Assembly: GCA_024206195.1 (NCBI GenBank) | Contig: JAAGZO010000614.1 | Span: 1 to 13,721, forward strand | DNA from: a bacterium | Lineage (GTDB): Archaea; Nanoarchaeota; Nanoarchaeia; Woesearchaeales; UBA10216 | DNA: 13,721 bases | Direction: 5' to 3' | Part shown: piece by piece, positions 1 to 7,088 of the stretch | Numbering within the stretch: position 1 is the stretch's first letter | Layout of the letters: every line of letters begins with the position of its first letter | Notes under the pieces: model-generated | What the model saw: the letters and a program-made list of their open reading frames with translations, nothing else | What the model was told of the DNA's origin: nothing | Databases searched by the model: none | Program-made: the position numbers and the translations under genes

Positions 1-1
1 C

Positions 2-244
2 CCCTATGAGCCCATTTACAACAAACTGCCGGATCAGTTTGGGTTCGAACCTAAAGTCCAGCTAGAAGATGAGATTTACAGAATGCTTGAACTGCTTACC
101 CAACCGGAAATCAAGCAAAGGATAGAGGAAAAGAAACATCTGATACTTCCCAGAACCTGGTGGTCGGGAGAGAAGAAGATTGTGGAAAGCCTGGAAGTGA
201 TGGAAGAAACCAAATATGAAGCGGGGGGTAGGACCAGGGAATAG
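2..244 (+). CDS. C-terminal end of a probable glycosyltransferase (5' truncated by window edge)
   Basis: An open frame enters from the left edge and ends at TAG 242-244, giving the last 80 residues of a protein. The sequence is charged and soluble. A motif (E/D)DEIYRMLELL is followed by helices rich in Lys and Glu and then PRTWW, a pattern I associate with the tail of GT-B-fold sugar transferases, where the final helices pack back on the N-terminal domain. No catalytic motif lies in the visible part, so the assignment rests mainly on this pattern and on the glycan genes next door. The gene ends 29 bp before the start of the DUF1616 gene in the same direction, so the two are probably co-transcribed. 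It could equally be another enzyme of the pathway. Confidence 0.55.
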   Translation, partial: PYEPIYNKLPDQFGFEPKVQLEDEIYRMLELLTQPEIKQRIEEKKHLILPRTWWSGEKKIVESLEVMEETKYEAGGRTRE

Positions 245-262
245 TAGCCGATTGATCCCACC

Positions 263-266
263 GAGG
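263..266 (+). promoter_or_regulatory. Ribosome binding site for the DUF1616 gene
   Basis: GAGG lies 7 bases before a TTG codon at 274. The reading frame is closed by TGA at 253-255 and has no ATG or GTG between that stop and residue 1. This site therefore supports TTG as the real start. Confidence 0.6.
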
Positions 267-273
267 TTATACA

Positions 274-1698
274 TTGCGCATACATATTAAGAACGAACTA
301 CTCGTCATCAACATTTGCTCTGCAATCCTGATACTCATCATTGCCGTGATTGATATTCAGGCGCTTCGTATTATACTGGGGATGCCTTTCCTTCTCTTTT
401 TCCCGGGATATGCGCTTGTTGCTGCACTTTACCCAAACAAAACAGAGATTACAGGCTTTGAGAGATTTGCTTTTTCAGTAGGGCTTTCTATCGCTATTGT
501 ACCGCTGACAGGACTTATCCTGAATCACACATGGGAAATAGACATACTCCCTATTCTGGTTGCACTAACCACTTTCATAGCAATCATGTCGGGTACGGGC
601 TGGTACCGAAGACGAGGAATTCCAGACGATGAAAAACTGGATATCAGTTTTAATCTCGTGTTGCCGTGGGGTAGATGTTTGGATAAAATCCTCACTTTTG
701 CCATAGCAGTAGCTCTTGTCGGGACCATAGTGGTTTTTGTATACGTTATTACAACCCCAAAAGAAGCAGAAAAATATACCGAATTCTATCTACTTGGACT
801 TGAAGGGAATACTGATCTTTATCCTAGAGAGATTGTGCTAAACCAGAATGGAGAGATATCATTGGTCAGGTATCTTGATGCGGTAAGACACGAAACCTTC
901 CTCTGGCGATACACAGATGCAGTGGTTGAGGTAGAGGATGAAGTGGCAAGGGTATATGCAGGTATTGTGAGCCATGAATCCCAGATGACCAGTTGCATAG
1001 TACAGATGTATGCAAATGAAACATTAATAAAAGAAATTGGGCCAATTGAATTGGCCCCTGAAGAGAAATGGGAAGCGGAAATTGGCTTCACCCTTCACGA
1101 GATTTGTGGCACTACCACTATAGTTGAAAATACAAACTCTGGCATTGATCCTTCTCCAATCGAGTACGAGTATCTTAGAGTTCAATCAACGGAGTACCTG
1201 GAACCTGATGATTACATTCAAATAGAAAATGAGCTGGCCCAGATCCAATCTGTTGACAGTAATATTTTGGTGCTCAAAGAAGGTCTCCAGAGCTATTACC
1301 CGGCAGAGACACAGATAACTGAAATCCAAAAGGTGGAGTTCAGGTTGTATAGAATGTATCACTTGGGCAAGGATGAGGGGAGAAACACATCTTGCGCCCT
1401 GTGGTGTGGAAAGGAGAATCTGAGTGCTATGGTGATAAACGATGGGCAAATTGAAGCAAATTATGAAGTAAAGGTAGCAACAGAAGGGGTGGAAACTGAT
1501 TTGATCCAGTCTAAAGTTGTAAGCCCGGGAGAAGAATGGGCACCGGAGTTTGGACATACGATATTGGAAACAGAAACCAAGAGCCTGGAATTCACATTAT
1601 ATCGAGATGGGAAGCTTCTACATAAAGAAAAAACCTCAAATGACGATCCTTCAATTCACTTGTGGATCAATGTAAAAGAGGGCACAATTGATATCTAG
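274..1698 (+). CDS. DUF1616 family membrane protein with extended extracytoplasmic region
   Basis: 474 aa. The N-terminal half carries hydrophobic segments at about residues 9-25, 30-52, 65-84, 90-106 and 138-160. It includes the signature ILGMPFLLFFPGYALVAALYP (32-53, interrupted here only by wording) that I recognise as the core of DUF1616 proteins. The C-terminal part is polar and probably outside the membrane. It has the family-like stretch FYLLGLEGN...LYPREI (171-187), then AGIVSHES (229-236), then EEKWEAEIGFT (263-273). A similar pattern recurs at the end as VINDGQIEANYEV, SPGEEWAPEFG and SIHLWINV (387-467). The two similar halves are separated by an extra segment of about 70 residues (283-352). 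The function of DUF1616 proteins is not known, but they often sit in surface-polysaccharide clusters, as here. Start chosen: TTG 274, preceded by GAGG. The flippase gene follows 65 bp downstream. Confidence 0.8.
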   Translation: MRIHIKNELLVINICSAILILIIAVIDIQALRIILGMPFLLFFPGYALVAALYPNKTEITGFERFAFSVGLSIAIVPLTGLILNHTWEIDILPILVALTTFIAIMSGTGWYRRRGIPDDEKLDISFNLVLPWGRCLDKILTFAIAVALVGTIVVFVYVITTPKEAEKYTEFYLLGLEGNTDLYPREIVLNQNGEISLVRYLDAVRHETFLWRYTDAVVEVEDEVARVYAGIVSHESQMTSCIVQMYANETLIKEIGPIELAPEEKWEAEIGFTLHEICGTTTIVENTNSGIDPSPIEYEYLRVQSTEYLEPDDYIQIENELAQIQSVDSNILVLKEGLQSYYPAETQITEIQKVEFRLYRMYHLGKDEGRNTSCALWCGKENLSAMVINDGQIEANYEVKVATEGVETDLIQSKVVSPGEEWAPEFGHTILETETKSLEFTLYRDGKLLHKEKTSNDDPSIHLWINVKEGTIDI

Positions 1699-1763
1699 GA
1701 AATACTGGAAGACTAAAATCTCTCTGTTGATTATTAACACGCTTTTATAACAATGATATTGCT

Positions 1764-3299
1764 ATGTTAGATGCATCCCTGGTAAAGATCACTAGAGGAG
1801 CTGGGCTCGTTTTTTTTGGTTCTTTGGTAGGCCTGGGCTTTGGCTTTCTTGGCAGAGTTCTGGTAGCCAGAATTGGGACAGAAGCCGAATACGGAATTTT
1901 TTCTCTTTCCTTTGTCATACTAAACATTTGCACTGTTCTAGCGCTTTTGGGGCTTGAGGGTGGTATTCCTCGATGTATTGCCTATGCCAGAGGGAAAGGT
2001 GATACATCCAGAGTGGAGGGATTTGTCTCCGCCAGTATTCAATCAGGTCTTCTATCGGGTATTGTTTTTGGATTCATTGTTTTCAGCGGCTCCGGTATCA
2101 TCGCTAACAATATTCTTAATGATAGCGATCTTTCTTTCTCATTAAAGGTCTTCGCGTTTGGGATACCGTTATTTACTATCATTAGAATTCTTACTGCACT
2201 GTTCCGTGGTTTTGACAATGTAAAACCACAGACATTTCTTGTTGTAATACTGAGAAATGCCCTGTTCCCGCTGTTCTTATTGCCATTTGTCTTTTTTGAG
2301 CTATCGTTCAACGGTGTGTTTTATGCCTTCTGTTTATCCCTGGCAATACCTGCGCTGATACTTATTGTTTACACCAGTAAACGATTGCCTTCCTTTCCAC
2401 CATTCACCAGTATAATTCAAGTGAATCCGACAACCAAAGAACTTCTACTTTTTTCCCTGCCCCTGCTGGTTACATCTACGCTTGATATGATAATCTTGTG
2501 GATAGATACTATGATGCTGGGAGGATTCAAGAGCTCCACAGATGTGGGATTGTATAGTGCCGCACAACCCTTAGCAATGTTCATTTCTGCACCATTAGCA
2601 GCAATAACACTGATATATTTACCAATTGCTTCGCGACTCCATGCACGGCATTCAGGAGCCGAGATAAAACGTAATTATATCATTCTCACCAAGTGGCTTT
2701 GTTCAGTTACGTTGCCGGTATTTCTGATGTTGTTTTTGTACCCGGACCCAATTCTCACCTCACTCTTCGGAGAAGGCTATTCCGAAGCATCCAATACCCT
2801 CAGGATACTATCCGCGGGGTTTATAATTAACAATCTGATGGGACCAAACAGGGCCACCCTGATTGCATTAGGAAAAACCAGTTTTATGATGTGGGCTTCG
2901 GCGGTTACCGCCATACTTGCTATCGCCTTGAATGTTGCTCTGATTCCCCCTCTTGGCGTTGAAGGGGCAGCCATCGCCTCAGTTATATCGATAACTTCAG
3001 TGAATCTCATCTGCAATTGGAAGATCTATTCACTCAACAGGATACTGCCTTTCGATAGGAACCTGCTTAAACCAGCTGTTGCCTCTCTGGTACTTATATT
3101 TATTTCTCATTTCACCTTTTCGGATCACGTCAACATAATGTTGTGGATGGTTCCAATTTTATTCGTCGTGTATTGCATTATCTATGGAGCCATGCTACTA
3201 CTTACGAGAAGTTTTGATGAGGAAGATAAGGTGATAATCAGGGCAATAAAGAGTGGCGTAAAAAGGAAGTGGATACTTCTGAAAACAAGATTGCCATGA
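1764..3299 (+). CDS. Polysaccharide flippase (Wzx/MATE-like, MOP superfamily)
   Basis: 511 aa, almost entirely hydrophobic, with roughly 12-14 membrane segments separated by short basic loops; this is the usual size and topology of O-unit/polysaccharide exporters. The first segment begins KITRGAGLVFFGSLVGLGFGFLG. It is followed by the Arg- and Gly-rich GRVLVARIGTEAEYGIFSL (residues about 29-47), matching the start of the polysaccharide_synt family. The central LLLFSLPLLVTSTLDMIILWIDTMMLGGF motif region (about 226-255, with the charged pair at the end of TM7) marks the start of the second half of the pseudo-symmetrical fold. The family flips lipid-linked oligosaccharides across the cytoplasmic membrane. 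ATG 1764 has no strong Shine-Dalgarno sequence upstream. The stop is TGA 3297-3299, and the next gene to the right converges on it. Confidence 0.88.
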   Translation: MLDASLVKITRGAGLVFFGSLVGLGFGFLGRVLVARIGTEAEYGIFSLSFVILNICTVLALLGLEGGIPRCIAYARGKGDTSRVEGFVSASIQSGLLSGIVFGFIVFSGSGIIANNILNDSDLSFSLKVFAFGIPLFTIIRILTALFRGFDNVKPQTFLVVILRNALFPLFLLPFVFFELSFNGVFYAFCLSLAIPALILIVYTSKRLPSFPPFTSIIQVNPTTKELLLFSLPLLVTSTLDMIILWIDTMMLGGFKSSTDVGLYSAAQPLAMFISAPLAAITLIYLPIASRLHARHSGAEIKRNYIILTKWLCSVTLPVFLMLFLYPDPILTSLFGEGYSEASNTLRILSAGFIINNLMGPNRATLIALGKTSFMMWASAVTAILAIALNVALIPPLGVEGAAIASVISITSVNLICNWKIYSLNRILPFDRNLLKPAVASLVLIFISHFTFSDHVNIMLWMVPILFVVYCIIYGAMLLLTRSFDEEDKVIIRAIKSGVKRKWILLKTRLP

Positions 3300-3363
3300 T
3301 ATTCAAAACAGGCTGTATTTACTTAATCTCCTTAATTCTTCTTCTATTCCGTGTTTTTTAAAA

Positions 3364-3386
3364 TATCAGTAGCTTATTGACTTAGC
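3364..3386. repeat. Possible terminal inverted repeat of an IS1595-type element
   Basis: Directly after the transposase-relic stop codon, the minus strand reads TAAGTCAATAAGCTAC. From memory this kind of sequence recurs at the ends of IS1595/ISXO2-group elements. No matching second end is present in the window, so this is a weak call made from position and resemblance only. Confidence 0.3.
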
Positions 3387-3539
3387 TCACCGTGCCTTGG
3401 TCCCCATTAACTCGTCACGGGTAATGGTAGTAGTTGAAGCGCATGCATACAGCAAGCGATGGAATGCCTCTCGTTCCCAAAATCTACGATTGAAACGATA
3501 GCAAACCTCCGAGAGATACCTTTGGAGATGCTTGTCAGA
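3387..3539 (-). pseudogene. C-terminal relic of an IS1595/ISXO2-type transposase
   Basis: The minus strand translates without a stop from SDKHLQRYLSEV through CYRFNRRFWEREAFHRLL to TITRDELMGTKAR and TGA at 3387-3389, giving 50 residues. The order K/DKHLQRYL, YRFNRRFW, AFHRLL and the Thr/Ser-rich end is the conserved C-terminus of DDE transposases of the IS1595 (ISXO2-like) family, just past the last catalytic residue. The reading frame meets a stop about 30 bases upstream of position 3539, and the homology ends exactly where the IS21-like repeats begin. The catalytic core is missing, so the element cannot be active. It lies between two convergent glycan gene blocks. Confidence 0.82.
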
Positions 3540-3550
3540 CACACTGTCGT

Positions 3551-3596
3551 TTCTCAGGTTAATTTACCACCCATTCTCAAGTTAATTGACCACCCT
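3551..3596. repeat. Two tandem 23-bp repeats resembling an IS21-family end
   Basis: Positions 3551-3573 and 3574-3596 are direct copies matching at 20 of 23 positions. Each begins TTCTCA(A/G)GTTAATT and ends (T/G)ACCACCC. Side-by-side repeats of about 20 bp containing a GGTGGTCAAT-like core (here read on the minus strand) are typical of the multi-repeat terminal transposase-binding sites of IS21-family elements. No istA or istB gene is present. The repeats start about 12 bases from the point where transposase homology stops, as expected for the end of an element inserted into the transposase gene and later deleted. Confidence 0.5.
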
Positions 3597-3834
3597 GGGT
3601 GCACTGTTGAGTTGAATATTACACAGTTCCTGCCAAACTGGAGCAATGTTCTTTTAACCATGTTTCACCTCATGATTGGAATGATTATACGGAGCATATT
3701 TGATACTGTGCGCTATCCGAAGAGCAGTCTGTTAAGATGCGATAATGGTATCGCAGCGCATCGCTCACAAGTTAGATTTGAAACAAACATGATTCCGATT
3801 CTACGCACATCCGTCTTAAGTTCACGATACAGAA
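3597..3834. other. Non-coding stretch without recognisable feature
   Basis: About 240 bases between the IS-like repeats and the stop of the SGNH gene. I see no RNA gene, terminator hairpin or homology to other parts of the window. It may be decayed interior of a mobile element or of a lost glycan gene. A short minus-strand frame (3554-3661) with a good GAGGTG site is present, but it runs into the repeats and its product is unrecognisable. Confidence 0.4.
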
Positions 3835-4596
3835 TTAGTTTTCGAGACTAATGCCAAGCTTCTTTTCAATTTCTACTTTGGCAATACTCACGACTTTACT
3901 GTTCAGGTGAATATCGTCCGCTGCGTATTCAGGCAACATCATACCGCTCCCGTCAGAAACGCTCGAATACACATTGATGTATACATATTCGGTCTGCTCG
4001 CAGTAGTTGGCCAGTTTTTCATTAAAGAGCCTTGTGATTTCTCTCCGAACTTCAGGTGTTCCATAGAACGGATATTTGTATTGATTGCCAACTGTCGTCA
4101 CGGGCGGAACACTGTAGACACATACGACCCTGTTCATTTCCCTAATACGCTGTAGCACTTCCCCATAATTCGCAATTGTCAAGTCAAGGATATCATTTAT
4201 CGAACAGCTCATATTGGTGTCCTTGTACCGTTTGAATACGTGTATCCTACAGTCTATTTCCCCGAAGACCAACATCACTAAGTCTTTTTTTGCGATCTTG
4301 TCTATGATCCTAAAAAGATTTTTATTGGAATTCGTGGAGCTTTCTTTTTTCTTGAGATTGTGGGCTGTCGCCGGGCCTATTTGATGTGCAATAAATGACC
4401 TGTTCCAGCGAAAAGCTTCAACATGACTATCCCCTACTACATGGACTAACGGTTTGTTGCGTATCTTTGAACGCCCAATTTTGTAGCGATCATATACGAA
4501 ACCACAAAACCGTTCGACAACTCTTCTAATCACGTATAAAAAAGCGTGTCGTATTCCCTTTTCGCTGAGTCTTTCAAGGACTACTCTTAGCTTCAT
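3835..4596 (-). CDS. SGNH/GDSL-fold hydrolase-like protein
   Basis: 253 aa with the four SGNH blocks in order. GDSH (55-58) carries the candidate nucleophile Ser57. IGP (73-75) gives the block II glycine. GEIDCR (112-117) stands in the place of the usual GxND. DDIHLN (227-232) carries the catalytic Asp and His230. VPPV (163-166) lies on the usual central strand. No signal peptide or membrane segment is evident, so it is probably cytoplasmic or membrane-peripheral through its basic N-terminus. Family members deacylate or acyl-transfer on carbohydrates or lipids, and in this locus a sugar O-acyl modification is plausible (inference). Block III has Glu-Ile-Asp instead of Gly-x-Asn-Asp, so the oxyanion-hole Asn is not obvious and activity is uncertain. 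The gene stands alone, with non-coding DNA on both sides. No strong ribosome site precedes ATG 4596. Confidence 0.72.
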   Translation of the reverse strand: MKLRVVLERLSEKGIRHAFLYVIRRVVERFCGFVYDRYKIGRSKIRNKPLVHVVGDSHVEAFRWNRSFIAHQIGPATAHNLKKKESSTNSNKNLFRIIDKIAKKDLVMLVFGEIDCRIHVFKRYKDTNMSCSINDILDLTIANYGEVLQRIREMNRVVCVYSVPPVTTVGNQYKYPFYGTPEVRREITRLFNEKLANYCEQTEYVYINVYSSVSDGSGMMLPEYAADDIHLNSKVVSIAKVEIEKKLGISLEN

Positions 4597-4751
4597 TTCG
4601 GACTATTTCCCTTGCTGAATTAGTTTCTGATCACAGCTTACGCAAGAATCGTGGCCATTAGACAGCACGTTTCAATATATTCATACGTCTATCAGTGGAA
4701 AATGCGCCTGCCTGTTAGACTGCTAATAGAACACCGCATCGTCACCCTTAT

Positions 4752-4824
4752 ATTGCAGGGGGGCTTATCTAAACAAACGGCTGAGTTATTGTTAGTTCTA
4801 ATTCCCCTACCATGAACTATATGG
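4752..4824 (-). pseudogene. Fragment of a methyltransferase gene copy (C-proximal part)
   Basis: This stretch aligns base by base with 6117-6190 inside the intact methyltransferase gene. Both share runs such as AAACGGCTGAGTTATT and TCTAATTCC.CTACCATGAA, with roughly one mismatch in six overall. Read on the minus strand, the relic encodes VHGRGIRTNNNSAVCLDK, against VHGSGIRNYNNSAVYLDK in the intact gene. The frame is then shifted by small indels. It has the same orientation as the intact copy. The flanks (4597-4751 and 4825-4891) show only faint or no similarity, and I see nothing else there. Confidence 0.8.
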
Positions 4825-4891
4825 TCAAGCTGTCATATCGAAAAGATCGTAAACTAATTCAAGTAACCATAATTCCGTAAGTCCAAATGTA

Positions 4892-5617
4892 TTATTTCTT
4901 CGCGACAACAACCATACTACGTGATAGAACGCTCTTCCGCTCACCGGTTTCCAAGAAATGTAATAACCTTGGGTAAAAGGCTAGTAAGTGCCACAGAATG
5001 GCTCTGACGAATCGTTTGAATCCGTATATCATAGATACGTCCTCAAATATTTGGTATTCTCTAAAACCCACCGCCTCAAGTGTTTGTGCCATCGAACTTG
5101 GAGTGAAACATAATTCATGAGTAATATCTCCATACCTAGTTTTCATTCCAAAAAATCCTTCAGCGTTTGGCACATGTACAATCAATATACCCTCTGAATC
5201 TAATGAATTGTAAACATTATCGAGAGTACGAAACAACTCCTGTCTTGCCAGGTGTTCGAGAATATCTATCATAAAAATAAGTTCGAAGTCATGGGCTTGT
5301 TTTGCAAGGAAAGCATTGATATCATCTTGTTCCACTTCCGTAATTCCAAATCGGTGAGCTAATAAAACCTGTTCCTCTGAAATATCTATGCCTTTGATAT
5401 TCCGGTATCCAAGTTCCTTCAAACAGAAAAGCAGAGCGCCATGTCCACACGCGAGGTCAGCAATCCTAATGTCTCTACGCTTTGGGACATGTTTGTGAAT
5501 TAATACTCTGTAAAAGGGATAGTTATTCAATGCAAGGTTTATTGGCCTATCGGAATCTATAACTCTATGACTAACAGAAACATATGTTTCATAGATTCTT
5601 GACTTCCAATCTTCCAT
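4892..5617 (-). CDS. Class I SAM-dependent methyltransferase
   Basis: 241 aa from ATG 5617. Motif I reads IADLACGHG (52-60), followed by the acidic strand-2 end GIDIS (76-80), QDD (97-99) and the motif IV region MIDILEHL (116-123). The post-motif strand ILIVHVPN (144-151) completes a UbiG-like Rossmann methyltransferase. The segment ITHELCFTPSSMAQTLEAVGF (165-185, shown with its key residues) is usual in methyltransferases of glycan and lipid clusters. The acceptor is unknown; O- or N-methylation of a sugar is likely from context. The frame continues upstream to a TTG at 5659, but ATG 5617 has a strong GGAGG five bases before it, so I prefer that start. The gene is not closely related to the methyltransferase at 5987-6763. 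It is flanked on both sides by relics of that other gene. Confidence 0.82.
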   Translation of the reverse strand: MEDWKSRIYETYVSVSHRVIDSDRPINLALNNYPFYRVLIHKHVPKRRDIRIADLACGHGALLFCLKELGYRNIKGIDISEEQVLLAHRFGITEVEQDDINAFLAKQAHDFELIFMIDILEHLARQELFRTLDNVYNSLDSEGILIVHVPNAEGFFGMKTRYGDITHELCFTPSSMAQTLEAVGFREYQIFEDVSMIYGFKRFVRAILWHLLAFYPRLLHFLETGERKSVLSRSMVVVAKK

Positions 5618-5622
5618 TACTG

Positions 5623-5627
5623 CCTCC
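5623..5627 (-). promoter_or_regulatory. Ribosome binding site deciding the methyltransferase start
   Basis: GGAGG on the minus strand ends 5 bases before ATG 5615-5617. This favours that ATG over the in-frame TTG 14 codons upstream, which would add an unlikely Cys/Leu-rich leader. Confidence 0.65.
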
Positions 5628-5719
5628 AGAATACACAGCGGTTGTTTGGCTTTGAACAAGTAGGTTTAGTATATAACCAATACTACTTCGGACCTAAAAT
5701 AACGATTCCCCCATATTCA

Positions 5720-5912
5720 AAAAGAACCAAATACTACCATCAAGAAGTTGCCCTTCAACAATATCCGAACAGAGAAACTTCAGGTCGTTCTTATAATAGA
5801 TTCACTGGCGTTTTTTAATCTGGGACAACATCATCGTCTATTATTCGAATTGGTGATGTCTTCATCCACCAGCTAATATAATTCCAATTGTTTTTTATTC
5901 TAGCAAGTATGT
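5720..5912 (-). pseudogene. Fragment of a methyltransferase gene copy (SAM-binding part)
   Basis: The core 5737-5850 aligns with 6333-6450 of the intact methyltransferase gene. Shared runs include CAACAGAGAAACTT-like ATCC(G/A)AACAGAGAAACTT and GGGACAA.ATCA.CG. Weaker similarity continues to about 5912 (TGTTTTTT with flanks, matching near 6510). On the minus strand this corresponds to residues about 104-143 of the intact protein, from the second acidic motif to the strand before motif IV. The relic carries in-frame stops right after VPD and further on, plus a deletion, so it is not expressed as a methyltransferase. Bases 5618-5719 and 5913-5986 show nothing else I can name. Confidence 0.78.
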
Positions 5913-5986
5913 TTTTCTAATGCCCGATTTATAACACGCGTGGCCCCTTAACTACGAATTCATGGCATGCTTCAATTTCAAAGTAT

Positions 5987-6763
5987 TCACTTCAATTTGT
6001 AAGGCGTAGTGATTTCAGTAAAAGTTATCTTGTATGTACGTACAACACCGGGGCCATACTCATTCCAAACACTGATTCCTGGCACTTCCAAAACCATCTC
6101 CAAACAACTACTTGGAATATTGAAGGGGGCTTTATCCAAATAAACGGCTGAGTTATTATAATTTCTAATTCCACTACCATGAACCATATCCTTGTTTGGA
6201 ACTATGTTTGGATTATCATTAGGATAGTGTTCAGTCACAAAAACAACTTCATATTGTTGGAGTTTTGGCAGAATATTGGCAATTTCATCATTTGATAAGT
6301 GTTGCAATACTTGCCTTAAAAAACAAATATCCCCATCAGGGAGTTGTCCTTCAGCAATATCCAAACAGAGAAACTTAACGTTGCTCTCATATTTGGCTAA
6401 CTGGTGTTTTTCAATTAAATCCGGGACAATATCAACGCCTATGTATTCGGAGCAATAAGCAATCAGGCGTTTGCCGATTTCGAAATCACCGCATCCGAGG
6501 TCAACAACTGTTTTTTCATGGCCAAATGCTTGGAGATACTGACATATCATCGATACATAAGGATTGACGATCTCAGCTGCGATTGATCCCGAGCCTGAAC
6601 AGAATTCTCCTCTCACTCTGCCCCATTTCCCTTTTCGATAAATTTCCGCAAACACTTCCCCAGCTGTACGATTAGCATTGCGCTTATTCTCAAAATGACG
6701 CTTAATTTTTCGAAGTTTATTAATACATGATATTGATAACCATTTTGTGATAAAGCGTTTCAT
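5987..6763 (-). CDS. Class I SAM-dependent methyltransferase
   Basis: 258 aa. After a basic, helical N-terminus (1-35) comes motif I, VVDLGCGD (86-93), then the acidic end of strand 2, YIGVDIVP (107-114). These are followed by LCLDIAEGQLPDGDICFLRQ (132-151) and the VLQHLSND motif IV/post region (152-159). A VFVTEHYPND strand and a beta-rich C-terminus complete the fold. The substrate is not predictable; within the locus a sugar or lipid-linked sugar is the likely acceptor. ATG 6763 follows a weak GGGAGAG about 10 bases upstream. This is the intact member of a small local family: pieces of a decayed second copy lie downstream at 5720-5912 and 4752-4824. The stop is TGA 5987-5989. Confidence 0.8.
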   Translation of the reverse strand: MKRFITKWLSISCINKLRKIKRHFENKRNANRTAGEVFAEIYRKGKWGRVRGEFCSGSGSIAAEIVNPYVSMICQYLQAFGHEKTVVDLGCGDFEIGKRLIAYCSEYIGVDIVPDLIEKHQLAKYESNVKFLCLDIAEGQLPDGDICFLRQVLQHLSNDEIANILPKLQQYEVVFVTEHYPNDNPNIVPNKDMVHGSGIRNYNNSAVYLDKAPFNIPSSCLEMVLEVPGISVWNEYGPGVVRTYKITFTEITTPYKLK

Positions 6764-6913
6764 ACTCTAGCGCTCTCCCATTTCTTAGCTCAAACAAAAA
6801 GTTCAGAAGGTTGAGCTGTGACCATCGAACCCTCTAAATACCACACTGCGGATTTGATGATTTTGAAGAACTACTTGCCATCTGGCGCAAACAAATTCGT
6901 AGCTTTTTATTGA

Positions 6914-7030
6914 TGTTGTTTGGTAACCTTCTCCAATCTGTCTAATCAAGCATCGTCGTTCGTTCTCGAACCCCTCAAGAGTAAACTGCCTGGCAAATTC
7001 ATACCCAATTCTCGCCAAATTTTTACTATA
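6914..7030 (-). pseudogene. C-terminal relic of a GT4 glycosyltransferase
   Basis: The minus strand encodes IGYEFARQFTLEGFENE followed by CLIRQIGEG. This matches the very end of the intact GT4 enzyme at 8845-9828 (GYEFAKHFTIERFENE, then CLTQISEN), with about 15 of 26 residues identical. Upstream of about 7030 the match stops, and no start codon or donor-sugar domain is present. The open frame runs on to 6803 with an unrelated tail. It lies just downstream of the asparagine-synthase-like gene, as the intact GT tail lies just upstream of it, which points to an old duplication of part of the cluster. The rest of 6764-7088 shows nothing recognisable. Confidence 0.78.
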
Positions 7031-7088
7031 GAACTATTTATCAATTTGCCCAGAGTATTGGCAATATTTCCACTTTATTCTTTGTGAA

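Noticed and set aside
1743..1750. TTTTATAA as an archaeal TATA box for the flippase gene
   Set aside because: It is only about 14-20 bases from the ATG, which would place the transcript start inside the coding region. AT-rich gaps give such strings by chance.
3300..3360. Terminator after the flippase gene
   Set aside because: There are T-rich runs, but I found no stable stem next to them.
3551..3596. The two 23-bp repeats as a minimal CRISPR array
   Set aside because: The repeats are directly adjacent with no spacer, only two in number, and AT-rich without dyad structure.
3554..3661. Minus-strand 35-codon frame beginning MVKRTLLQFG with a GAGGTG site
   Set aside because: The ribosome site is good, but the product crosses both repeats and ends inside them. 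There is no conservation evidence, so it is not called as a gene.
3459..3851. Plus-strand open frame of 130 codons
   Set aside because: It runs antisense through the transposase relic and the IS-like repeats and into the end of the SGNH gene. It has no recognisable motif, so it is a chance frame.
5618..5659. Longer version of the methyltransferase starting at TTG 5659
   Set aside because: The leader lacks a ribosome site and family-like sequence, whereas ATG 5617 has GGAGG at ideal spacing.
6803..7018. 71-codon minus-strand frame taken as a small gene
   Set aside because: Its first half is clearly the tail of a GT4 enzyme and its second half is unrelated. It is better explained as a pseudogene fragment.
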